Shown here: in pieces, positions 51,413-56,803 of the stretch | Layout: every line of letters starts with the position of its first letter | Numbering within the stretch: position 1 is the stretch's first letter | NCBI GenBank assembly: GCA_034678545.1 | Contig: JAXDBS010000028.1 | Span: 1 to 56,803 of the forward strand | DNA: 56,803 nt | Direction of reading: 5' to 3' | Origin: UBA5614 sp034678545 | GTDB lineage: Bacteria; Cloacimonadota; Cloacimonadia; Cloacimonadales; Cloacimonadaceae | Position numbers and translations under genes: made by a program | Notes under the pieces: model-generated | Database searches by the model: none | The model's input: the letters and a program-made list of their open reading frames with translations, nothing else | What the model was told of the DNA's origin: nothing

Positions 51413-52077
51413 AGGTTGCCTGACATCAGGTAATAGATGATGTTGACGCCGAAACGGAGAGCGTCTTCACGCACCTCCGGAGGGTCTTTGTGGGTTTCGG
51501 GATCGGCCCAGCCGTCGCTGATGTTGGTCTCATAGGTGTAAAGCAGCATAAGGCGGCCCGTGTCGTCAAACAGGCCAAAGGCCTGGGGCGCCTTTTCGTC
51601 ATGCTTGTGGATCTTGGGCAGGCGGGGAAAATCGAAATAGCAGTTGTAGAGGGGAAAATCCGGTCCCAGTTCCACCAAGTCACGCTCCGGAAAAACTCGC
51701 TTGATCTCCCGCCGAAAAGCTTCGTTCATGCCGTAGTCGTCATCGGCGTAGAGAAAACCGCCGCGCAGCATCCACTCGCGCAGGTTGTCCAGTTCGCGGT
51801 CCGTGAAACGGATGTTGCCGTGGCCGGTCAGATAGAGGAAGGGGTATTCAAACAGCGTGGCGTCTCCGGCTTTGACGATCGCCTGGTCCGTGGGGAAGGT
51901 CGAGTTCAGGATGCGGTTGGCGAACTTAGCGAGGTTGGGCAGGACTTCCGGATCGTTGTACCAGTCCCCCCCGCCGTCATACTGGAGGCGGGCAAAGGCT
52001 GTCCCGGCCTGCAGAACAGCCAGGCTCAGCAACAGCGAGGCGAACAGAATTAGTTTTGGTAGAAATTGGTTACTCAT
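51409..52077 (-). CDS. DUF4159-family exported protein
   Basis: 222 residues with a signal peptide (about 1-29, ending in GTAFA). The rest follows the DUF4159 pattern: FARLQYDGGGDWYNDP near the start, LTGHGNIRFTDRELDNLREW, GGFLYADDDYG, and FPLYNCYFDFP, an alpha/beta fold resembling glutamine amidotransferase-like or ThuA-like domains but without the catalytic Cys. Function unknown in the family. The ATG at 52077 has no strong Shine-Dalgarno. It lies 15 nt after the propeller gene and overlaps the lpxH-like gene by 4 nt. Confidence 0.82.
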   Translation of the reverse strand: MSNQFLPKLILFASLLLSLAVLQAGTAFARLQYDGGGDWYNDPEVLPNLAKFANRILNSTFPTDQAIVKAGDATLFEYPFLYLTGHGNIRFTDRELDNLREWMLRGGFLYADDDYGMNEAFRREIKRVFPERDLVELGPDFPLYNCYFDFPRLPKIHKHDEKAPQAFGLFDDTGRLMLLYTYETNISDGWADPETHKDPPEVREDALRFGVNIIYYLMSGNL

Positions 52078-52092
52078 TGATCAGAAGCAGCC

Positions 52093-53508
52093 TTACATGA
52101 TGTCCAGGCCAATGCAGTGGATGCCATCCGCGACGACCGCGTAGAAGCAATTGTCAAATTCGTCATAATGGGACAGGTATTGGATCCGTTTGTCAAACTT
52201 GGTCTGGCCGAGCAATTTGCCGGAATTGACATCGTAAACGGAGAGCGTGTTTTCCGCCGGCACGACCAGGATGCTGCCCATAAGGCGCGGATCGTTCCCG
52301 CTGCCGATCTCCTGCGGCGCGGGCAAGCCCCCGGCGGCAAATCTCTCCGGCGATTCCTTTACCCATTCGACTTCGCTGTTGTCCTTCAGGCAGAGCATCT
52401 GCCGATTGTCCAAAAAGACGATGAGGTTGTCCCGGACTACGGCAACGTCCCGGATATTGGCGGGCAGGCTCTTGTTCCAGACCAACTGCTTGGAGGATTT
52501 GGTATAGGCCATCAGCTTGTCCTCCGAGACGACGTAGATATTTTTCAGGTCAAAGGAGGGAGCGGCCGTGACCATAAACTCAATGTCCGTCTGCCATTCC
52601 TGGATCAGGCGGATCTGGCGGGCGGGCTGATTGGCGTATTGAACAATTTTCTCAAATCCGCTGCGGAGGGAGTGGGACTGGATATTCAGCTCGTTGGGGA
52701 TCTGTTCCACCTGCAGCCTGATCTTGCTGGTCAGCAGCTGTTTGATCTTGCGGCCGGTGCACTCGAGCCACTGGTTGCCGAAAAGCAGATAGCTGACCGC
52801 GGCCAGCGTGAGCAACAGGATGATCAGGGCGCTGAACTGGTGGCGCTTGAACCGCCGGTGGCGCTTGATGGCAGGCTTGCTTTTGGCCTCCAGAACCAAG
52901 TAACACCCGTGAGTGGATTCCGCCAGCGCGGGCAGTAGGGTGGCGATGGTCGCGTGGTCCACGTTCTGTTTCATCAGCCTGTCCGCCAGGGTGCTCGGCA
53001 GCGCGGCAAAGAGCTGCTTGGCCGCCAGCGTGATCCGTCCAGGCTTCACCCGGATGTCGCTCTCGGAAAGTCCCAGCAGGGACATCTCATCCAGGGAAGA
53101 GACGTGGAAATTCTCCCAGTTCCTGCCTTCCGGCCTGATGTAGTCCTCGTCCACAATGCCGCAGAGCAGGCGGCCGAACTGCACGTAGTAGATATCGTGG
53201 TCGTAAAGCACCGCCAGGAGCAGGGAAATGCCTTTTTCCCTGAGGCTGGTGCGGCGGAAAAGGGCGTGCAGCTTCCAATGGTACTCCGCGAAGAAGTTTT
53301 TCAGCCAGGTCTCGATCTCCAATTGGGAGACTGTTTCCAACTGCGCGTTCCTGATATCGAGCTTGATTTGGGTCTGGATCTCCTCCAGGACATGATCCTG
53401 TTCGGGATGCCAGGTCAGCAGGAACCAGCCGAAGCCGCCATCCTGGGAAGCGTTGAAGTCAAAGACGCCGAAAGGCGGCGCGGCCTGATGCGAATGCAGG
53501 ACGACCAC
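52093..53508 (-). CDS. Membrane protein with PP2C-like N-terminal region and PQQ/WD-type propeller C-terminus
   Basis: 471 residues. An N-terminal region of about 205 residues has a strand pattern like PP2C phosphatases (VLYDHDIYYVQFGRLLCGIVD) but no clear metal-binding aspartates. Then a basic linker (KRHRRFKRH), a single membrane helix (about 226-244), and a C-terminal segment of short strand pairs such as NIYVVSEDKLMAYTKSSKQL and ILVVPAENTLSVYDVNSGKL, resembling PQQ/WD propeller blades (too few for a full propeller). GTG at 53508 starts immediately after the upstream stop. Topology suggests the PP2C-like part inside and the blades outside. No known family; possibly a sensor or a degenerate phosphatase. 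Confidence 0.6.
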   Translation of the reverse strand: MVVLHSHQAAPPFGVFDFNASQDGGFGWFLLTWHPEQDHVLEEIQTQIKLDIRNAQLETVSQLEIETWLKNFFAEYHWKLHALFRRTSLREKGISLLLAVLYDHDIYYVQFGRLLCGIVDEDYIRPEGRNWENFHVSSLDEMSLLGLSESDIRVKPGRITLAAKQLFAALPSTLADRLMKQNVDHATIATLLPALAESTHGCYLVLEAKSKPAIKRHRRFKRHQFSALIILLLTLAAVSYLLFGNQWLECTGRKIKQLLTSKIRLQVEQIPNELNIQSHSLRSGFEKIVQYANQPARQIRLIQEWQTDIEFMVTAAPSFDLKNIYVVSEDKLMAYTKSSKQLVWNKSLPANIRDVAVVRDNLIVFLDNRQMLCLKDNSEVEWVKESPERFAAGGLPAPQEIGSGNDPRLMGSILVVPAENTLSVYDVNSGKLLGQTKFDKRIQYLSHYDEFDNCFYAVVADGIHCIGLDIM

Positions 53509-54591
53509 TTAAGACCACCATTTAATGAAGCTGCGGTGAAAGACGCGCAGCAGGGTCGGCAGATCCATCAGCATGTTGGTATAGGAAGCGTTGGCCAGAG
53601 GGCACCAGCACTCCTTTTGATGGATTGACCTGCGCCCCAGTTCGCCTTCGGGAGAAAACCAGATTTTTTTGAAGTTGTAATTATGTTTGCGCAGATTGCC
53701 CAGGGGCTTGGCTTTGATGCAGCAGGACCAGACGTCCCCCTCGGGAGAGATTTGAACCGAGGCCACGCCGGAATAGCAGGGAATCACCTGCCTGCGGTCG
53801 CGCATGATCCGTTTAACCAGATTGTAATACTCTATTCTAAAGGCCATGGTGATCTTGTTCATGCCGGCGAAGCGGTCATTTTTAATCCTGTGGATCAGAT
53901 AATCGATTGCCGACTTGTAAGCGAGTTCGGAAGGCGTGATGTCTGATCCCATGGTGTCCAGTTCCACCCGCTCTTCGGCTATTTCCGTGATGTAGGAATC
54001 GGGATGGTATTGCAGCAGGTGGTTGGCAATGGCGGGAAAAGTGTCCACATTGAGGTTGGAAATGACAGTGTGGATGCCGACGGAGAGGTTTTTGCAGGGC
54101 AAGGCTTTCAGTTTCTGGAAGGTCGTGATGACTTTCTTGTAATTGCCGGGAACGTTGCGGATCCGGTCATGCTGGTCCTCTATCCCGTCTATGGAAAGAT
54201 TGATGATGATCTGGGAACGTGGGCAGGCTTTGGCGATCAGTTCGGTGTTTTCCACAATGGTCTTAACCAAAATGCCGTTGGTGGGAATATTGATGATACG
54301 GGGCCGGGAGATCCGGTAGATAGCCTTGGCAACTTCTACGATATCGGCTCTCAGGAAAGGCTCGCCCCCGCTGAAAGTGATCCAGTAGGGAGTATGGCCT
54401 ATCTTGCGGAAGATCTTCTTATACTCGTCAACCGTCAGGTTCTTGGCGGTTTTCTTCCAGATGTTGCAGGTGCTGCAGCGGGAATTGCAGGTGTATAGCA
54501 GACTGACAGTGTAGTTCATGGGAAGCAGCCGGGGAAAACCCAGCACCTTCATTAAATAGTATCCCAGCATTCTGGGCAGCAGTGACAGCAT
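53509..54591 (-). CDS. Radical SAM protein with SPASM-like C-terminal cysteines
   Basis: 360 residues. CNSRCSTC (about 35-42) is the SAM-binding 4Fe-4S motif, followed by ITFSGGEPFLR and NLSIDG of the radical SAM barrel. C-terminal cysteines in IPCYSGVASVQISPEGDVWS, SCCIKAKPLGNL and KECWCPL fit an extra-cluster SPASM/twitch domain, as in enzymes that modify peptides or sugars. A membrane-affine N-terminus (LPRMLGYYLMKVLGF) is present. It follows the glycosyltransferase gene by 6 nt. Substrate unknown; glycan or peptide modification is plausible from context only. Confidence 0.88.
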   Translation of the reverse strand: MLSLLPRMLGYYLMKVLGFPRLLPMNYTVSLLYTCNSRCSTCNIWKKTAKNLTVDEYKKIFRKIGHTPYWITFSGGEPFLRADIVEVAKAIYRISRPRIINIPTNGILVKTIVENTELIAKACPRSQIIINLSIDGIEDQHDRIRNVPGNYKKVITTFQKLKALPCKNLSVGIHTVISNLNVDTFPAIANHLLQYHPDSYITEIAEERVELDTMGSDITPSELAYKSAIDYLIHRIKNDRFAGMNKITMAFRIEYYNLVKRIMRDRRQVIPCYSGVASVQISPEGDVWSCCIKAKPLGNLRKHNYNFKKIWFSPEGELGRRSIHQKECWCPLANASYTNMLMDLPTLLRVFHRSFIKWWS

Positions 54592-54597
54592 CGCGGA

Positions 54598-55524
54598 TCA
54601 GTCCTTATCCTTGCCGCCCAGATCCTTGGTGGAGGCGGCAATGTCCCAGGCGAAGGGATTTTTCTTCTTGATGCGGTAATCGATAGTGCCCAGCAAGCGG
54701 CAGTAAATCTCCATCAAAACTGCAAGGATAAGCCTGCCTGTCTGGCGCGGATTGGACCTGACCTCGTCCCAAAATATCTTGAGCATGATCCCGCTTTCCT
54801 GCGAGGCCACCTTGTAGCTGTGCTTGTGCATCAGCCAGAGATGTCCGTTCTGGATGCGGCGGCGCTGCTTCACAAAGTCGCGGAAGGTTTCCGGTCCCTT
54901 GTTGTAAACGATGGCATCCGGCACATAGAGCAATTGCAGCCGGTTGGTTTTGACCAGCGCTTCAATGCTTGCCTCGTCCACCGCAGAGTCCTTGGGTATG
55001 GAGTTGAAGATCCTGCGGAAGGCGATCATTTCCCCCAGCTTGGGATGGATCATCGCCATCCGGTGATGCAGTCGCCAGAGGAGATGGACGCAGTATCCCA
55101 TGAAGGTCTTATCGTCATTGACGGGGGTTGGCCTGCCCCCCGTGGCGCCGATCTTGCTGTCGGCAAAGGGTGCCACCAGCTTTTCAATGGTGTCGGAGGC
55201 GGGTATGGTGTCCCCGCTTTCGATGATCAAAATATTGGATTTGGCTTCCCGTAAAAAGATATTGATGGCGGAGGACTTGCCGCTGCGTTCTTTTTCGCAG
55301 ATCAGCGAGACCTGGGGATGCGTGAGGGCAAATTCGCATACCAGGTCGTCCATGCCGTCCGTGCAGGCGCTTGACACCACTATGATCTCGGCGATCTCGA
55401 CCTGCATGAGTTGCTGGCCACAGATAGCCTGGAGCAATTTAACGATGTTGCCTGCTTCGTTGTAGGCGATCACGCCAATGCTGCAGGACAGTTTCAGATC
55501 CCTTTCGGGCAAGATCTCTAACAT
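54598..55524 (-). CDS. Glycosyltransferase family 2 protein
   Basis: 308 residues. GT-A fold: SIGVIAYNEAGNIVKLL, IIVVSSACTDGMDD, EKERSGKSSAINIFL, LIIESGDTIP in the place of the DxD motif, and the acceptor region QRRRIQNGHLW (QxxRW-like). One hydrophobic segment (about 265-280) could touch the membrane, but there is no multi-helix synthase domain. The DxD is replaced by SGD, so metal binding is uncertain. It lies between nusB (9-nt gap) and the radical SAM gene (6-nt gap). Probably adds a sugar to a lipid or surface glycan. Confidence 0.85.
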   Translation of the reverse strand: MLEILPERDLKLSCSIGVIAYNEAGNIVKLLQAICGQQLMQVEIAEIIVVSSACTDGMDDLVCEFALTHPQVSLICEKERSGKSSAINIFLREAKSNILIIESGDTIPASDTIEKLVAPFADSKIGATGGRPTPVNDDKTFMGYCVHLLWRLHHRMAMIHPKLGEMIAFRRIFNSIPKDSAVDEASIEALVKTNRLQLLYVPDAIVYNKGPETFRDFVKQRRRIQNGHLWLMHKHSYKVASQESGIMLKIFWDEVRSNPRQTGRLILAVLMEIYCRLLGTIDYRIKKKNPFAWDIAASTKDLGGKDKD

Positions 55525-55533
55525 TAAGTTCCT

Positions 55534-56007
55534 TTATGAATGATATGTTTCGGCGGAGCCGGCCCTGGTGCCCAGGTCATGGTTCACGGCGTCCAAAATC
55601 CCGTTCACGAATTTGCCTGATGATTCGCTGCTGTACTTCTTGGCCAGTTCGATCGCCTCGTTGATCACGATGGGCGCTGGCGTATCGGTGAACATCATCT
55701 CGTAGATGGCAACCTTCAGGATGTTGTGGTCCAGGCTAACGATCCTGTCCAGGCTCCAGTTGCTGGAATGCTTGGCAAGCATGGATTCGATCTCGTCCAG
55801 ATGGATAATGGCGTTGCGCACAAGGTCATCGGCAAACAGGACGGCTGCATTACCGGAATCCACCCCTTCGTGCCCGGCCATTTCACTCAGGATTTCCGGA
55901 TAGGCGTTCAGTAAACCGAACTCCTTAAACTCCGGCTCGCTCTCGCAATAATCGAGGGCGTACAGCGTCTTAACTGCAAGTTCTCTGGCCTTACGCCTTA
56001 GGCCCAT
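55534..56007 (-). CDS. nusB: Transcription antitermination factor NusB
   Basis: 157 residues. RRKARELAVKTLYALDY at the start and the C-terminal DTPAPIVINEAIELAKKYSS and GKFVNGILDAV are the conserved ends of NusB; the middle is the usual all-helical region. NusB with NusE binds boxA RNA and supports rRNA antitermination. It overlaps the 3' end of ribH by 17 nt, the common ribH-nusB arrangement. Confidence 0.95.
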   Translation of the reverse strand: MGLRRKARELAVKTLYALDYCESEPEFKEFGLLNAYPEILSEMAGHEGVDSGNAAVLFADDLVRNAIIHLDEIESMLAKHSSNWSLDRIVSLDHNILKVAIYEMMFTDTPAPIVINEAIELAKKYSSESSGKFVNGILDAVNHDLGTRAGSAETYHS

Positions 56008-56470
56008 CGCCGATCTCTCTGAACAGGTTGACCATCTCCAGGGCTGCGGCAGCAGCGCTGAAGCCTTTGTTGCCGCCTTTGGTGCCGGCCCGTTCGATGG
56101 CCTGGTCCAGCGTATCCGTGGTCAGGATCCCATACACGACCGGCAGGCCTGTCTGCAGGCTTACCTGAGCGATGCCTTTGGTCACCTCAGCGCTGATGTA
56201 TTCAAAATGCGGGGTGGCTCCCCTGATCAGCGCTCCGAGACAGATAACGGCGTCGTACTTCCCGGTTTGGGCGGCCTTTTGGGCTGCCAGAGGAATCTCA
56301 AACGCGCCCGGCACCCAGATCACTGATATATCCTGGTCCAAAACCTCGTGACGCAGCAATCCGTCCACCGCACCCTCCAACAGCTTCTTGCCGATCATCT
56401 CATTGAAGCGGCTGACCACGATGGCGAACTTGTATCCCTTGGAGACCAGTTTTCCTTCGATCGTTTTCAT
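55991..56470 (-). CDS. ribH: 6,7-dimethyl-8-ribityllumazine synthase (riboflavin synthase beta chain)
   Basis: 159 residues. VVSRFNEMIGKKLLEGA, VPGAFEIPLAA, LGALIRGATPHFEYIS (the His of the active site, about 88), and YGILTTDTLDQAIERAG followed by KGGNKG are diagnostic. ATG at 56470 has AAGGAG 7 nt upstream and gives the usual N-terminus. It makes the lumazine precursor of riboflavin, in agreement with the flavodoxin and other flavin users of the cell. First gene of the seven-gene operon running to 50687. Confidence 0.97.
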   Translation of the reverse strand: MKTIEGKLVSKGYKFAIVVSRFNEMIGKKLLEGAVDGLLRHEVLDQDISVIWVPGAFEIPLAAQKAAQTGKYDAVICLGALIRGATPHFEYISAEVTKGIAQVSLQTGLPVVYGILTTDTLDQAIERAGTKGGNKGFSAAAAALEMVNLFREIGDGPKA

Positions 56471-56636
56471 CTTAAAACTCCTTGCGCTGTGCAAATGCTT
56501 ACAACATTATTAATGATTGCCATTTTATCCGGCAGCCGCTTTTTGTTCAAGGAAAAAGTTCAGGCCATGCGGCAGAGGCAGAAATATCTTGACCTTATTT
56601 TACTTCTTTTTTTTCTGAGGATGGTGGAGATGGTGA

Positions 56637-56803
56637 ATGAAAATACGTTTTAGAGATGTCCAGACCGGAATTGTGGAAGCGCGGGCGGTGATCGAACTGG
56701 ATGACGGTGTATACCTGAACGAAGTCACGCTCCTGAGGATAGACGGTCAGTTGGTTGTCGAATTCCCCAAGAAGAATTTCAAAGGCAAGAACGACCGCAC
56801 CCA
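56637..56803 (+). CDS. SpoVG-like (septation regulator family) protein, 3' truncated by the window edge
   Basis: About 55 residues are visible. ARAVIELDDGVYLNEVTLLR, then IDGQLVVEFPKKNF and KGKNDRT, follow the SpoVG pattern of a short antiparallel sheet with V-x-M-P-S/K-K and D...HP ends. SpoVG proteins bind RNA or DNA and influence septation and other processes. A GGTGGAG lies upstream of the ATG. The gene is divergent from ribH, with 166 nt between them. The family call rests on partial sequence. Confidence 0.6.
   Translation, partial: MKIRFRDVQTGIVEARAVIELDDGVYLNEVTLLRIDGQLVVEFPKKNFKGKNDRT

Noticed and set aside
1..56803. CRISPR array, rRNA operon, IS element or prophage
   Set aside because: No regularly spaced direct repeats with unique spacers, no rRNA sequence, and no transposase or phage structural genes were seen; the single tyrosine recombinase looks like housekeeping Xer.

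Overview
The window (56.8 kb, GC-rich) looks like a chromosomal segment of an uncultured anaerobic FCB-group bacterium, most likely Candidatus Cloacimonadota or a close relative. This is inferred from three things. Several large exported proteins are built from MAM-like, Ig/FN3 and propeller domains, and two of them end in a Por/T9SS-type C-terminal sorting domain (NHPNPF..., YPNPF...). SecA is the long FCB form. There is also a DUF134/NifX/MinD-ferredoxin cluster and a KamA-type radical SAM enzyme, both typical of anaerobes. No phage, IS transposase, CRISPR array or rRNA operon is visible.

Layout. 1-5.7 kb: dispersed repeats and a 1583-residue exported modular protein (minus). 5.7-8.6 kb: a lone Hpt protein (plus), then a polysaccharide flippase and ruvB (minus). 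8.8-14.2 kb: two exported proteins with sorting domains and a nucleotidyltransferase (minus). 14.7-17.1 kb: flavodoxin and an orphan, CIRCE-controlled groEL. 17.2-25.5 kb: a five-gene membrane operon in which two paralogous DUF6754 proteins bracket three uncharacterised membrane proteins. This is the best candidate for an undescribed system. 25.9-31.6 kb: a seven-bladed SBBP propeller protein, a KamA-family enzyme, a MATE transporter and a truncated gene. 31.8-37.1 kb: a peroxiredoxin, then a tightly overlapping nine-gene cluster (DUF134 regulator, three small Gly-rich proteins, two NifX-like proteins, two MinD/ferredoxin ATPases, Mrp). 37.3-43 kb: a GNAT/YoaP-like protein, a tyrosine recombinase with a small membrane protein, a hexapeptide acyltransferase, a DPM1-like glycosyltransferase, an RNA uracil methyltransferase and a lipoprotein. 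43.1-50 kb: secA-topA-ABC permease and a CAU-anticodon tRNA. 50-50.7 kb: repeats. 50.7-56.5 kb: a minus-strand operon ribH-nusB-glycosyltransferase-radical SAM-(PP2C-like/TM/propeller)-DUF4159-lpxH-like. The right edge cuts a SpoVG-like gene.

How genes work together. The DUF6754 operon should form one membrane complex: short junctions and a Shine-Dalgarno that spans a stop codon imply coordinated translation. In the DUF134 cluster nearly every junction is a 1-4 nt overlap or a gap of about 1 nt, suggesting a coordinated Fe-S/metal-cofactor machinery controlled by its first gene. Three intergenic palindromic elements built from 11-nt modules, and several copies of a GC-rich repeat, are the main non-coding structures.

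Limits: assignments come from reading motifs and translations by eye. No homology or structure search was run. Domain boundaries and residue positions are approximate.
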